Below the pieces are notes generated by a model, which was given only the letters and a program-made list of their open reading frames with translations, was not told the origin of the DNA and did not search any database. 64,000 nt of DNA from Prochlorococcus sp. scB243_495D8. GTDB lineage: Bacteria; Cyanobacteriota; Cyanobacteriia; PCC-6307; Cyanobiaceae. The translations under genes were made by a program, and so were the position numbers. The stretch covers positions 124,001 to 188,000 of the forward strand of contig JFLT01000187.1 of the NCBI GenBank assembly GCA_000634195.1, given 5' to 3'. Below are positions 29,496 to 38,824 of this stretch, piece by piece. Positions within the stretch are counted from its first letter, which is position 1; each line of letters opens with the position of its first letter.

Positions 29496-30434
29496 ATGAA
29501 TTCAGTAATTTTCCAAGAAACAGCAAAATTAAAAAAACCTGTTCCAGCTGAAAAAGTTATAGAACTCTCAGAAAAATTACTGGAACCTTCCAGTCATTCA
29601 AAAAGATATCCTCCAAGATTACATAAAACATGGGGAACTATAGTTTTTATGTTTTTAATTCATATCCTTTCTCTTGTAGCTATACAACCAAAATTTTGGA
29701 GTCTCCCTGCAGTCACTTCATTATTATTTTTTTACTGGGTAACTGCTTGTTTAGGAGTCACCCTTGGATATCACAGATTGTTATCACACAGATCGTTCAT
29801 TGTACCAAGATGGTTAGAAAGATTTTTTGCTACCTGTGGAGCCATAAGTTGCCAGCATGGGCCAATAGATTGGGTCGGTTTACATAGGCATCACCATTCT
29901 TTTTCAGATACTGAAGTAGATCATCACAATAGTAAAAAGGGGTTTTGGTGGAGTCATATGGGTTGGATGTTTAAAGACGTAGAAGCACTAAAAGCAGTTC
30001 CAAAACTAAGTGCAGATTTAATTAAGGATCCATACTATAGATTTTTAAATAAATATTTTTTATTCTTACAAATTCCTATTGGACTTTCTTTATATGCAAT
30101 AGGTCAAAAATTAGGAGTTGGAGGATGGGCTCTAGTCCTTTGGGGAATTCCATTGAGGCTAGTGGTTGTTTATCACGTAACTTGGCTAGTCAACTCCGCG
30201 ACGCATTGTTGGGGTAAATCACCATTTGAAAGTGGTGATTCATCTAAAAACAATGCATGGGTTGCTGCATTAACTTTTGGAGAAGGTTGGCATAATAATC
30301 ATCATGCATTTCCCAATTCGGCAAAACAAGGATTATTTAGAGGTCAGATAGACATAACATGGGAACATATTAAGATTCTTGCGAAATTTGGTCTTGCAAA
30401 AAAAGTAAAGTTACCCTCTAGGTCTTATTATTAA
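29496..30434 (+). CDS. desC: Acyl-lipid delta-9 fatty acid desaturase
   Basis: DesC puts the first double bond into membrane-lipid acyl chains, using ferredoxin, which keeps thylakoid and cytoplasmic membranes fluid. Three histidine boxes that bind the di-iron centre are present: HRLLSH at 93-98, HRHHH at 130-134 and HNNHH at 266-270. Hydrophobic segments lie around 47-65, 72-92 and 183-230. The 312-residue length and box spacing match delta-9 enzymes, not delta-12 or omega-3 enzymes. rplI follows after 20 bp on the same strand. Confidence 0.92.
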   Translation: MNSVIFQETAKLKKPVPAEKVIELSEKLLEPSSHSKRYPPRLHKTWGTIVFMFLIHILSLVAIQPKFWSLPAVTSLLFFYWVTACLGVTLGYHRLLSHRSFIVPRWLERFFATCGAISCQHGPIDWVGLHRHHHSFSDTEVDHHNSKKGFWWSHMGWMFKDVEALKAVPKLSADLIKDPYYRFLNKYFLFLQIPIGLSLYAIGQKLGVGGWALVLWGIPLRLVVVYHVTWLVNSATHCWGKSPFESGDSSKNNAWVAALTFGEGWHNNHHAFPNSAKQGLFRGQIDITWEHIKILAKFGLAKKVKLPSRSYY

Positions 30435-30454
30435 CTATATTGTTCAATATTTTC

Positions 30455-30910
30455 ATGGCTAAAAGAGTACAAGTCGCATTAACTGAATCAATCACATCAC
30501 TAGGTAAAGAGGGGGATCTAGTTGAAGTGGCACCTGGATACGCAAGAAATTTTCTATTACCTTATGGCAAGGCAATGAATGTAACACCTGCAGTCCTTAA
30601 ACAAATTGAAAGGAAGAAAGAAAAAGAAAAAATCGCTGCTGATAAATTAAAGCAAGAAGCTTTAGATTTCCAAACTGCATTATCTACAATAGGTAGGTTC
30701 ACTATCAAAAAACAGGTTGGAGAAGATGGAGTCCTTTTTGGAACAGTCACCAATGGGGATGTTGCCGAAGCAATAGAAGCGGCAACTAAAAAAGAAATTG
30801 ATAGAAGAAACATTACTGTTCCTGATATTCATAATTTAGGTTCCTTTACTGCAAAAATAAAATTACATCCAGAAATAAATGCAGAAGTAAATATTGAAGT
30901 TACAAGTTAA
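30455..30910 (+). CDS. rplI: 50S ribosomal protein L9
   Basis: L9 binds 23S rRNA near the L1 stalk and affects frame maintenance. I take the ATG at 30455, giving [13 protein letters not shown] and 151 residues, instead of the TTG at 30440, because L9 proteins begin at this point. The N-terminal domain has [18 protein letters not shown] (the L9 signature), followed by the long Lys/Glu-rich connecting helix and the C-terminal domain. It is followed by dnaB after 58 bp; rplI-dnaB adjacency is common in bacteria. Confidence 0.97.
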   Translation: MAKRVQVALTESITSLGKEGDLVEVAPGYARNFLLPYGKAMNVTPAVLKQIERKKEKEKIAADKLKQEALDFQTALSTIGRFTIKKQVGEDGVLFGTVTNGDVAEAIEAATKKEIDRRNITVPDIHNLGSFTAKIKLHPEINAEVNIEVTS

Positions 30911-30968
30911 TCAATTTGTTGCATTATTTTCAAAAGTAGCCAGAGTATATATCTAAGCAATTAAAGAT

Positions 30969-32351
30969 ATGGTTTCCGTACCTTTTCCAAATAATGGGCA
31001 AAATAAAAATTTTAAAAAGGATTTTAATAGTGAAAATGCTGGATTAGTTCCTCCTCAAAACGTTCAAGCAGAGGAAGCTGTTCTTGGTGGCATACTTCTT
31101 GATCCAGACGCGATCGGAAGAATTGCAGACTTAATTAAACCTGAAGCTTTTTACATAAATGCCCATCAAGAGATTTATAGAACAGCATTAATGTTGCATG
31201 CCCAGGGTAAACCAACTGATTTAACATCAATGAGTGCTTGGTTAGCAGATAATGGATCACTAGAAAAAATTGGAGGAAATAGCAAACTGGTAGAACTAGT
31301 TGAAAATGTTTCCTCTACAGCTTCCATAGAACAAGTTGCTAATTTAATTAACGACAAATTCATGAGAAGGCAACTTATCAGATCTGGAAATGAAGTGGTT
31401 CAACTAGGTTTTGATCAAACTCAAGATACTAATGAAGTTCTAGATAAAGCAGAGCAAAAAATATTTGAAATCAGTCAAGAAAAACCTTCAAAAGGTCTGA
31501 CTCAAGCAGCTGAAATCCTTACAAGTACTTTCAATGAAATAGAGTCAAGATCATTAGGTACTTCAGTAGCTGGAATTCCTGTAAATTTCTACGATCTTGA
31601 TGCGATGACTCAAGGTTTTCAAAGAAGTGATTTAATAATTGTTGCCGGAAGACCTTCAATGGGGAAAACTTCAATAGTTCTTAATCTGGCTAAAAATGTT
31701 GCACAATCTCAAGATTTACCTGTGTGTGTATTTAGCCTTGAAATGAGTAAAGAACAGTTGACATATAGATTACTCTCTATGGAAGTTGGAATCGAGAGTG
31801 GCAGGCTAAGAACAGGAAGATTACAACAAGATGAATGGCCGTTACTCGGAGAAGGTATCAATTCACTAGGTCAATTACCAATATTTATAGATGACAAGCC
31901 TAACTTAAGTGTTTTAGAGATGAGATCTCTTTGCAGAAGATTAATAGCTGAACAAAAAAAAGAACTTGGATTAATTGTGATTGATTACCTACAGTTGATG
32001 GAAGGATCAACCCCTGATAATAGAGTGCAAGAACTTTCACGAATAACAAGAGGTCTTAAAAGCATGGCCAGAGAATTAAAAGTACCAGTAGTAGCTTTAT
32101 CTCAGCTTAGTAGAGGGGTAGAGTCCAGAACAAATAAAAGGCCAATGTTAAGCGATCTAAGAGAATCAGGATCTATTGAACAAGACGCAGATTTAGTATT
32201 AATGATTTATAGAGATGAATACTATAATCCAGAAACTGAAGATAGAGGAATTACAGAAATCATTGTCACTAAACATAGAAATGGGCCCGTAGGAACTGTT
32301 AAATTATTATTTGAACCTCAATTTACGAGATTTAGGAATTTAGCTAATTAA
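30969..32351 (+). CDS. dnaB: Replicative DNA helicase
   Basis: DnaB is the hexameric helicase that unwinds DNA at the fork and recruits primase. The N-terminal domain (about 30-130) begins with NVQAEEAVLGGILLDP. The RecA-like domain has Walker A GRPSMGKT at 227-234, Walker B LIVIDYLQLM and the arginine-rich ELSRITRGLK and SQLSRGVE motifs. The 460-residue length is that of an intein-free protein; some cyanobacterial dnaB genes carry an intein here and this one does not. mnmG follows after 12 bp. Confidence 0.97.
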   Translation: MVSVPFPNNGQNKNFKKDFNSENAGLVPPQNVQAEEAVLGGILLDPDAIGRIADLIKPEAFYINAHQEIYRTALMLHAQGKPTDLTSMSAWLADNGSLEKIGGNSKLVELVENVSSTASIEQVANLINDKFMRRQLIRSGNEVVQLGFDQTQDTNEVLDKAEQKIFEISQEKPSKGLTQAAEILTSTFNEIESRSLGTSVAGIPVNFYDLDAMTQGFQRSDLIIVAGRPSMGKTSIVLNLAKNVAQSQDLPVCVFSLEMSKEQLTYRLLSMEVGIESGRLRTGRLQQDEWPLLGEGINSLGQLPIFIDDKPNLSVLEMRSLCRRLIAEQKKELGLIVIDYLQLMEGSTPDNRVQELSRITRGLKSMARELKVPVVALSQLSRGVESRTNKRPMLSDLRESGSIEQDADLVLMIYRDEYYNPETEDRGITEIIVTKHRNGPVGTVKLLFEPQFTRFRNLAN

Positions 32352-32363
32352 ATCGCTCCTAAA

Positions 32364-34331
32364 ATGCAAGATCATCACTCAACAAATGAATCTTTTGATG
32401 TCATCGTTATTGGAGGAGGACATGCAGGATGTGAAGCAGCTATAACAACAGCAAAATTAGGATTTTCTACAGCTTTATTTACAATCAATTTAGATAGGAT
32501 TGCCTGGCAACCTTGCAACCCTGCTATTGGCGGCCCAGCAAAAAGTCAGTTGGTACATGAAGTTGATGCGTTAGGTGGAATTATTGGTAAATTAGCTGAT
32601 GAGACAGCAATACAAAAAAGAATATTAAATGCAAGTAGAGGTCCAGCCGTATGGGCATTAAGAGCTCAGACAGATAAAAGAGAATACTCAAAAAAGATGA
32701 TTGAAATACTACAAAATACAGATAATTTATCTTTAAAAGAAGCAATGATCACTGAACTAGATATCGCAAAAACTGAAGAAATTGGATTGAACTCAAAAAA
32801 AATCTTAAGAAAAAGAATCAAAGGTGTAAGGACTTTCTTTGGTAGTTATTATTCAGCAAGATCAGTTGTCATCACAGCTGGTACGTTCTTAGAAGGAAAA
32901 ATATGGATAGGAAATAAATCAATGTCAGCTGGTAGATCGGGAGAACAAGCAGCACAAGGTCTAACTCAAAATTTGCACGAAATTGGTATCAAAACAGAAC
33001 GTTTAAAAACAGGTACTCCTGCAAGAGTTGATAAAAGAAGTATCATTTTTGATGAATTAGATATTCAACCAAGTACAGCAGCAGATAAATATTTTTCGTT
33101 TGACCCGGATATAAAAAATAATATGCCCCAAGTTAGTTGTCACATCACAAGAACAACTACCAAAACACATCAACTAATTAGAGACAATTTACATTTAACT
33201 CCTATTTACGGCGGTTTTATTGATAGTAAGGGGCCAAGATATTGTCCATCAATTGAAGATAAAATCGTCAAATTTGCTGATAAAGAATCACATCAAATTT
33301 TCTTAGAACCAGAAGGAATTAATACCCCTGAAATATATGTACAAGGATTTTCTACAGGTTTACCTGAAAATATTCAATTAGAGCTTTTAAGGACCTTACC
33401 TGGATTAGGTGAATGTAAAATGTTACGCCCAGCATATGCTGTGGAGTATGACTATATACCTGCAACACAGCTCCATACATCACTCGAAACGAAAGAAATT
33501 GAATATTTATTTAGCGCCGGGCAAATTAATGGCACTACTGGTTATGAAGAAGCAGCAGCACAAGGATTAGTTGCAGGAGTTAATGCGACAAGAAAACTAA
33601 ACAAAAAAGATCCAATAATCTTCACTAGAGAAAGCAGTTATATAGGAACAATGATCAATGATTTAATTACCAAAGATCTCAAAGAACCATACAGAGTTCT
33701 TACGAGTAGAAGTGAATATAGGTTAACTCTTAGAGGAGATAATGCAGATAGGAGATTAACACCATTAGGTTATCAAATAGGGCTAATTAATGAGAAAAGA
33801 TGGTCGGTCTTTCAAGAAAAGATGAAACTCCTCGAGGAAGAGAAATTTAGATTAAATAACACTCGTTTAAAAAATACCGATGAAATATCAAAAAAAATAG
33901 AATTAGAAACGGGATCAAAAATCAAAGGCTCAACAACTTTGAAAGAACTCTTAAAAAGACCAAACTTTCATTATTCAGATCTAATTAAATATAATTTGAA
34001 TGAAAGAAATCTAGGTACTGCAATACAGGAAGGTGTTGAAATAGATATTAAATACGAGGGTTACCTTAAAAGACAAAAAAATAACATTGAACAAATAAAT
34101 CGCCAAAGCTGTAAATCTCTACCTCAAGAAATAAATTATGAAAAGATAGATACATTATCTTTAGAAGCTAGAGAAAATTTGAATAAGATAAAGCCAAAAA
34201 ATTTTGGTGATGCTTCAAAAATTCCTGGAGTAAGCAAAGCTGATTTAACTGCATTACTTGTTTGGCTAAAAATAAGAGAAATAAAAAAAGAAAAGGCAAA
34301 TATTTTTGTCGAAAAAAAGTTATCATCTTAA
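32364..34331 (+). CDS. mnmG: tRNA uridine-5-carboxymethylaminomethyl modification enzyme MnmG
   Basis: MnmG (GidA), together with MnmE, installs the cmnm5 group at wobble uridine 34 of several tRNAs using FAD and methylene-folate. The FAD-binding GGGHAG is at 17-22. Family signatures include [36 protein letters not shown] and the [16 protein letters not shown] stretch, here named only by short segments. The C-terminal helical domain (about 560-655) ends with [16 protein letters not shown]. The 655-residue length is normal. It is followed by the chorismate lyase gene. Confidence 0.97.
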   Translation: MQDHHSTNESFDVIVIGGGHAGCEAAITTAKLGFSTALFTINLDRIAWQPCNPAIGGPAKSQLVHEVDALGGIIGKLADETAIQKRILNASRGPAVWALRAQTDKREYSKKMIEILQNTDNLSLKEAMITELDIAKTEEIGLNSKKILRKRIKGVRTFFGSYYSARSVVITAGTFLEGKIWIGNKSMSAGRSGEQAAQGLTQNLHEIGIKTERLKTGTPARVDKRSIIFDELDIQPSTAADKYFSFDPDIKNNMPQVSCHITRTTTKTHQLIRDNLHLTPIYGGFIDSKGPRYCPSIEDKIVKFADKESHQIFLEPEGINTPEIYVQGFSTGLPENIQLELLRTLPGLGECKMLRPAYAVEYDYIPATQLHTSLETKEIEYLFSAGQINGTTGYEEAAAQGLVAGVNATRKLNKKDPIIFTRESSYIGTMINDLITKDLKEPYRVLTSRSEYRLTLRGDNADRRLTPLGYQIGLINEKRWSVFQEKMKLLEEEKFRLNNTRLKNTDEISKKIELETGSKIKGSTTLKELLKRPNFHYSDLIKYNLNERNLGTAIQEGVEIDIKYEGYLKRQKNNIEQINRQSCKSLPQEINYEKIDTLSLEARENLNKIKPKNFGDASKIPGVSKADLTALLVWLKIREIKKEKANIFVEKKLSS

Positions 34332-34412
34332 AAGCATTCCGACAGAGCACTGAATAATAAACTTTTTAACTCACCTAAAATTTTATGGGAAGAAAAAGCC
34401 TCTACTTTTTTA

Positions 34413-34955
34413 GTGAAAAATTCATTACCAAAAATATCTGGTCCTTGGAAATTAATGCTTCTTGGGGATGGAAGTCCAACTAGACATTTACAGCTTTTAA
34501 CTAATCAAGAGACGAAAATTAAATTAATTTCAATGCAAGAAGATCCTTTATTCATTGAAGAAGGACCTAAAGAATTAAATCAATTAAATGGCCCTTTAAT
34601 TAGGAGACAAGTATGGATTAAAAACAAAAATAAAAACCTAGCATGGGCTGAAAGTTGGTGGAATGCAGAACAAGTGAATGAAAATTTAAAAGCCAAAGAA
34701 GAGCCAATTTGGAAGAATTTGACACAAGACAGATCTGAGCTGTTTAGAGAAGTTGATCGAATTTCACTTGTTAATTCAAATTGGTTAGAAGATCAATTTT
34801 GTTTTAAAGGCCCATTCTGGTCAAGAAATTATAGATTTTTCCGAGACAAAAAACCCTTAACAATTATCAGAGAAGTCTTCAATCCAAACTTAGAAACTTT
34901 ACTAGGCTATTCAGGAATTAAAGAATTTACGAAACTATATTCTTCTTCTTCTTGA
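34413..34955 (+). CDS. Chorismate lyase (DUF98 type); true start probably upstream
   Basis: The family releases 4-hydroxybenzoate from chorismate, which cyanobacteria use for plastoquinone. The signature GDGSPTRHLQLL near the N-terminus, PLIRRQVWI, ESWW and RELF-like DRSELFREVDR are typical of the cyanobacterial DUF98 proteins. The GTG at 34413 is the first conventional start, but the frame is open back to a TAA at 34329, and residues encoded before the GTG (LFNSPKILWEEKASTFL) look like the usual N-terminus. Only a CTG at 34350 or an ATT at 34380 could start that form. The 3' end overlaps the convergent unknown gene by 21 bp. Confidence 0.82.
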   Translation: MKNSLPKISGPWKLMLLGDGSPTRHLQLLTNQETKIKLISMQEDPLFIEEGPKELNQLNGPLIRRQVWIKNKNKNLAWAESWWNAEQVNENLKAKEEPIWKNLTQDRSELFREVDRISLVNSNWLEDQFCFKGPFWSRNYRFFRDKKPLTIIREVFNPNLETLLGYSGIKEFTKLYSSSS

Positions 34956-35498
34956 TCTTGGAAGATTTCTTGATTTTGATTGAACTTGTTTGTTTGATTG
35001 ATCTCTAGAAGTATTATTCTCTTTTTCTGAAGCTCTTTGCCATCTTTCAACTTTGAAATCCATTTCATCTGGCCAATCTTCATCCTTACTCTCTTTCACA
35101 TAGGGTAATTTTTTTTGCTCAATTGTCTGTAAATTTTTTGGTTGCCTTAGAGATATTGCTTCTAAAGGTCGTTTTGAGTGATTTTTAGCAGATTCATAAT
35201 AATTTGATTCTCTGGAAAATGTCTTCATATCGCTGTTATCATCGTAAAAATTCTCATCATTCCAATCATCATTATCTTCATCAAAAAATAAATCCACTTT
35301 TTCAGATACCCATCTTCCTACTTTTTTAACGCTCTTACTTGTTATTCCTTGAAAATCTGAGTTCCTTCTTTTACCTGGCCTAGCACCAGATACTCCATCA
35401 ACAAATTGTCTTCCAGTTTCAAAAATTTTATCAACCTGTTTATCAACAATATTTTTATCAAAAGTATTTCTGAGATTTCTAATTCTCCTTGAATCCAT
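34935..35498 (-). CDS. Conserved-looking charged protein of unknown function
   Basis: This 187-residue protein is not recognised. It begins with a basic helical part (MDSRRIRNLRNTFDKNIVDK) that includes GVSGARPGKRR, has an acidic Asp/Asn-rich middle near 70-90 (DEDNDDWNDENFYDDN) and ends in a basic Arg-rich tail (SRNLPRSRRRRI). There is no membrane segment. The alternating charge suggests a nucleic-acid or ribosome-associated protein, but that is a guess. Its 3' end overlaps chorismate lyase by 21 bp. The SprT-like gene lies 83 bp upstream on the same strand. Confidence 0.7.
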   Translation of the reverse strand: MDSRRIRNLRNTFDKNIVDKQVDKIFETGRQFVDGVSGARPGKRRNSDFQGITSKSVKKVGRWVSEKVDLFFDEDNDDWNDENFYDDNSDMKTFSRESNYYESAKNHSKRPLEAISLRQPKNLQTIEQKKLPYVKESKDEDWPDEMDFKVERWQRASEKENNTSRDQSNKQVQSKSRNLPRSRRRRI

Positions 35499-35581
35499 AA
35501 ATTATTATGCTTTTTAAAATATAAATTACATTAAAAAAATAAATAATTCCAAATATAGAAACAAAAACACATCTTATATTT

Positions 35582-36109
35582 TTAATCAAACAAAATTAGA
35601 CACTTTTTATTCCATGATCCATTAAAGAAATTTACGCAACATTTTTTACAGGCAATATTCTTTATTCTTTTCCTATAGAAAAATTTCTCACCACAATTTT
35701 GGCAAGTTCCTATGTATTTTAATTCTCTCCTTTCAATAGGAAATGAGTGCCTGACAGAAATTTGAAAATTCTTCTCTTTCTCATTAATTTCATTCATCTT
35801 TTCTAAGAAATTTGGACCATGTATCTCATTTTTTTTTAATATCCTATCTACCCATGCATGAATCATTTCATGACATAAAGTACTGTTTATTTCACTAGTA
35901 GATAATTTACTCAAAATAGGTTTCGATAAGATAATTTCAGAATCTATAAAACCATTAATACGTTTTCTTTTATAAAAACCAGCAGTAGTTTTTAATCTAT
36001 TATCACTCCATCTTACTTTTACTAAAGGGTGATTATTAACCGTTAAAGAATTTTCAAAATATTGGCTATTAAATTTATGAAATAAGGGTAAAAGAGGAAT
36101 TACAGGCAT
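35582..36109 (-). CDS. SprT-like zinc metallopeptidase
   Basis: SprT/SPRTN-type proteins are minimal zinc proteases; the eukaryotic members cut DNA-protein crosslinks. The active-site HEMIH is at residues 80-84, within a helix LCHEMIHAW. A C-terminal zinc ribbon is formed by Cys136, Cys139, Cys154 and Cys157. The 175-residue length fits the bacterial SprT family. No signal peptide is visible, so it should be cytoplasmic. Its role in bacteria is not established. It is divergent from the gene at 36195 across 85 bp; nearby repair genes are limited to the DNA ligase. Confidence 0.85.
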   Translation of the reverse strand: MPVIPLLPLFHKFNSQYFENSLTVNNHPLVKVRWSDNRLKTTAGFYKRKRINGFIDSEIILSKPILSKLSTSEINSTLCHEMIHAWVDRILKKNEIHGPNFLEKMNEINEKEKNFQISVRHSFPIERRELKYIGTCQNCGEKFFYRKRIKNIACKKCCVNFFNGSWNKKCLILFD

Positions 36110-36194
36110 TATGGATTAAAATTAGTATTATTTTGACAAAAAAAGCCATCAAAAACGATTTCTTTTCTTAAAGTAATAAAAAACTCAAATTAAC

Positions 36195-36614
36195 ATGGAT
36201 GCAACACTAGTTAAAGATATCGGAATTAAAGCATTATTAGTTGGCGGAGCAGTACTAGTTTCTTTTTGGACTTTTAATGCAGTCAAATTAGTTATAAGCG
36301 CCAGAGGAATTAATCCATTAGTAAGAAAGTTTTTCGATCAAATAGCTGCTGGCAGAATTGATGCAGCTTATGGTTTGACTACAAAAACTTATAAAACTCA
36401 TGTAAAACGGCAAGATTTTCTTAAATTTTTAGCTAGTTTAAACCTCAATAAATACAGAAATTTAAAATCAGGAAGACCTAGAGTCCAAGAAGATCAAATC
36501 ATAATAACTTTGAATTTAAAATCAGAAGACAAACAAGATGAACTCCCATTAGATTTTACTTTTGCTAAAACTGACAATGATTGGAAAATAGACAGAATAG
36601 CTAAAGTGAATTAA
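36195..36614 (+). CDS. One-TM protein with NTF2/DUF4864-like domain
   Basis: This 139-residue protein has an N-terminal membrane segment at about 11-32, then a soluble domain in which FDQIAAGRIDAAYGLTTKTYK and the C-terminal FTFAKTDNDWKIDRI match the pattern of small NTF2-like domains (DUF4864/DUF4878 kind). No enzyme motif is visible. The domain probably faces the periplasm or cytoplasm side of the membrane as a binding module. The DNA ligase begins 9 bp downstream, so the two are probably co-transcribed although no functional link is evident. Confidence 0.75.
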   Translation: MDATLVKDIGIKALLVGGAVLVSFWTFNAVKLVISARGINPLVRKFFDQIAAGRIDAAYGLTTKTYKTHVKRQDFLKFLASLNLNKYRNLKSGRPRVQEDQIIITLNLKSEDKQDELPLDFTFAKTDNDWKIDRIAKVN

Positions 36615-36623
36615 TAATTTTTT

Positions 36624-37952
36624 GTGAGGCTAAAAGGATTGTTTAAAGAAGAAATAATACATCAATTAGAATTACACCCAAGTAGATTAGATAAAGAAAA
36701 AATTATCTCAGAAGCAATGGGAGAAGGACTAGATGATTTTTTTGAAGGTATACGTATGGCACTTGATCCATTGGTAACTTTTGGTGTAAAAATTGTCCCT
36801 GAGAAAGAGACTGAAAAAAGTCAAAATTTTTTATGGGAAGATTTTAGAAAATTAGCCAATAAACTTATTCAAAGAGAACTTACTGGTCACGCTGCTCGCG
36901 ATGCAATTCTTACGGCTATGGAATCTGCAACAAAAGAAGAGTGGAATGGATTTTATAGACGAGTTTTAATTAAAGATCTTAGATGTGGTGTATCTGAAAA
37001 AACAATCAACAAGATAGCAAAGAAATTTCCTAAATATGCTATTCCTATTTTTTCTTGTCCTTTAGCTCATGACAGTGCAAATCATGAAAAAAAAATGATA
37101 GGAAAAAAGCAAATTGAAATCAAATTAGATGGTGTACGCGTCTTAACTATTATTAGACAAAATAAAGTAGAGATGTTTTCTCGTAATGGGAAACAATTCC
37201 ATAATTTTGGTCATATTATCTCAGAAATAGAAAACGCGTTAAAAGAAAACCCAGCACCTTATGACTTAGTACTCGATGGTGAAGTGATGAGCGCTAACTT
37301 TCAAGATTTAATGAAACAGGTCCATAGAAAAGATGGCAAACAAACCAAAGACGCAGTGCTCCACCTATTTGATTTATGTCCCCTTGAATACTTTCAAAAA
37401 GGGATATGGAACACTAGTCAAACAAAAAGAAGTTTATTAGTAAAAGAATGGGTAGCAAAACATTCTATGTTTTTAAAACATATACAAACACTTGAATGGG
37501 AAAATGTAGATCTCGATACTATTGAAGGACAAAAAAGATTTGTAGAGCTTAATAAATCTGCTGTGGAAGGTGGTTATGAAGGAGTAATGATTAAAGATCC
37601 TGATGCTATGTATGAATGTAAAAGAACACACAGTTGGTTAAAAGCAAAACCTTTCATTGAAGTCACATTAAAAGTTGTATCGGTTGAGGAAGGTACAGGT
37701 CGCAACAAAGGGAGGCTAGGAGCAATCTTGGTAGAAGGAGAAGATGATGGATATGAATACAGTCTTAGTTGCGGAAGCGGATTTAGTGATATCCAACGTG
37801 AAGAATATTGGTCAAAACGTAATCATCTCGTTGGTCAACTTGTAGAAATCAGAGCTGATGCAAAAACCAAGTCAAAGGATGCAGTGGCTTTTAGTCTTAG
37901 GTTTCCTAGATTTAAATGCTTTAGAGGATTTAAAGATGGAGAAAAAGTTTAA
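36624..37952 (+). CDS. ATP-dependent DNA ligase, phage T4-like type
   Basis: This enzyme seals nicks with ATP, unlike the NAD-dependent LigA that bacteria use for replication. The adenylated lysine is Lys167 in IKLDG. Motif Ia/III segments MFSRNGK and LDGEVM, motif IV GGYEGVMIKDP and motif V WLKAKPF follow. The OB-fold part has GRNKGRLGAI, SCGSGFSD and a C-terminal SLRFPRFK, the pattern of T4-like ligases. An all-helical N-terminal domain of about 140 residues also fits that type. Length is 442; start is GTG. It lies outside any LigD or ligase-helicase-nuclease cluster. Phage ancestry is inferred. Confidence 0.88.
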   Translation: MRLKGLFKEEIIHQLELHPSRLDKEKIISEAMGEGLDDFFEGIRMALDPLVTFGVKIVPEKETEKSQNFLWEDFRKLANKLIQRELTGHAARDAILTAMESATKEEWNGFYRRVLIKDLRCGVSEKTINKIAKKFPKYAIPIFSCPLAHDSANHEKKMIGKKQIEIKLDGVRVLTIIRQNKVEMFSRNGKQFHNFGHIISEIENALKENPAPYDLVLDGEVMSANFQDLMKQVHRKDGKQTKDAVLHLFDLCPLEYFQKGIWNTSQTKRSLLVKEWVAKHSMFLKHIQTLEWENVDLDTIEGQKRFVELNKSAVEGGYEGVMIKDPDAMYECKRTHSWLKAKPFIEVTLKVVSVEEGTGRNKGRLGAILVEGEDDGYEYSLSCGSGFSDIQREEYWSKRNHLVGQLVEIRADAKTKSKDAVAFSLRFPRFKCFRGFKDGEKV

Positions 37953-38068
37953 ATTTTAAAAAATCATATTCAACAAAGATGTCGAAGAAAAATTTGGTTT
38001 ATAAATAAAAAAATAAAAATTTTGGTTATAAAATATAAGAATAATTATCAGGACTTTTTAAGAGACTT

Positions 38069-38221
38069 ATGACGAAGAAAACAGTTTTCAACTTCATAAA
38101 AACACCTTGTGGACAGGCAAAATATATCGAATTAGAAGCCAAAAAAACTTTACTAGGCAAATTAAGGCTTTTGTGGTTTATCTTAATTGCATCAATTAGA
38201 GATTGGAATATTAAAGAGTAA
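38069..38221 (+). CDS. Small 50-residue ORF downstream of the DNA ligase
   Basis: An ATG-started ORF of 50 codons fills most of the 273-bp gap between the ligase and the TVP38-like gene. The product starts MTKKTVFNFIKTPCGQAKYI, continues with a basic/hydrophobic stretch (LLGKLRLLWFILIASIRDW) and ends NIKE. The hydrophobic part could be a short membrane helix. A TATAAAATATAAG tract about 40 bp upstream could be a -10 region. Only a weak purine stretch (AAGAGA) precedes the ATG. It is not a recognised family, and coding status is not certain. Confidence 0.5.
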   Translation: MTKKTVFNFIKTPCGQAKYIELEAKKTLLGKLRLLWFILIASIRDWNIKE

Positions 38222-38225
38222 ATTC

Positions 38226-38822
38226 TTAAGATTTTTCAAAATATTCTTTGGAGTACTTAGCTGAGAAATATACAACTAAAAAAGTTGAAATAATTCCAAT
38301 GCTAGTAATATATAAATTATTTGGTGATTGCACATTTTTTAAATCCTGAATACTTTTTGCCAAACTACCTATTGAGCAATAAAGAAAAGTTCCTGGAATT
38401 ATTCCAAGAAGTCCAAGAGCGAAATGTCTAAATTCAACATTATTCAAACCATAAAAATAATTAAGAATACTGAAGGGAAATATAGGCGATAATCTCGCTA
38501 AAAAAATTAATTTAAGTCCGCCTTTTTCTACTACTTTTTCCATGACACTTAATTTTGGATAACGGCTAAAAAGATTTTTTAGTTTTTTTGCAAAAAAACT
38601 TTTTGATATAAAAAAAGCAACTGATGCTCCTATGGAAGCGGAAATGAAAACGATAATTGATCCTAAATATGAGCCATATAAAAAACCTGATAATAAAGAT
38701 AACCAAGAGGCTGGAAGTATTAATAAAACAATTAAAATATAAATACAAACAAACGAAAAGATCCCAAAACCAGTATTAAAAAAAAAAGACAAATTATAAA
38801 TATTTTCAAGAAATATATTCAT
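38226..38822 (-). CDS. TVP38/TMEM64 (DedA-like, SNARE-associated) membrane protein
   Basis: This 198-residue integral membrane protein has about five hydrophobic segments (around 14-40, 45-70, 107-125, 130-155 and 172-190). The family core is seen as PASWLSLLSGFLYG, then ARLSPIFPFSILNYFYGL, where the Arg and Pro of ARLSPIFPF match the conserved motif of TVP38 proteins. The family is linked to membrane-lipid scrambling and proton-coupled processes, but no substrate can be given. It follows valS on the same strand with 2 bp between them, so it is probably co-transcribed with it. Confidence 0.85.
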   Translation of the reverse strand: MNIFLENIYNLSFFFNTGFGIFSFVCIYILIVLLILPASWLSLLSGFLYGSYLGSIIVFISASIGASVAFFISKSFFAKKLKNLFSRYPKLSVMEKVVEKGGLKLIFLARLSPIFPFSILNYFYGLNNVEFRHFALGLLGIIPGTFLYCSIGSLAKSIQDLKNVQSPNNLYITSIGIISTFLVVYFSAKYSKEYFEKS

Positions 38823-38824
38823 TC

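Noticed and set aside
29496..34331. Intein in dnaB or mnmG, and in dnaX at 14462
   Set aside because: All three proteins have normal lengths, and no splicing blocks interrupt the motifs.
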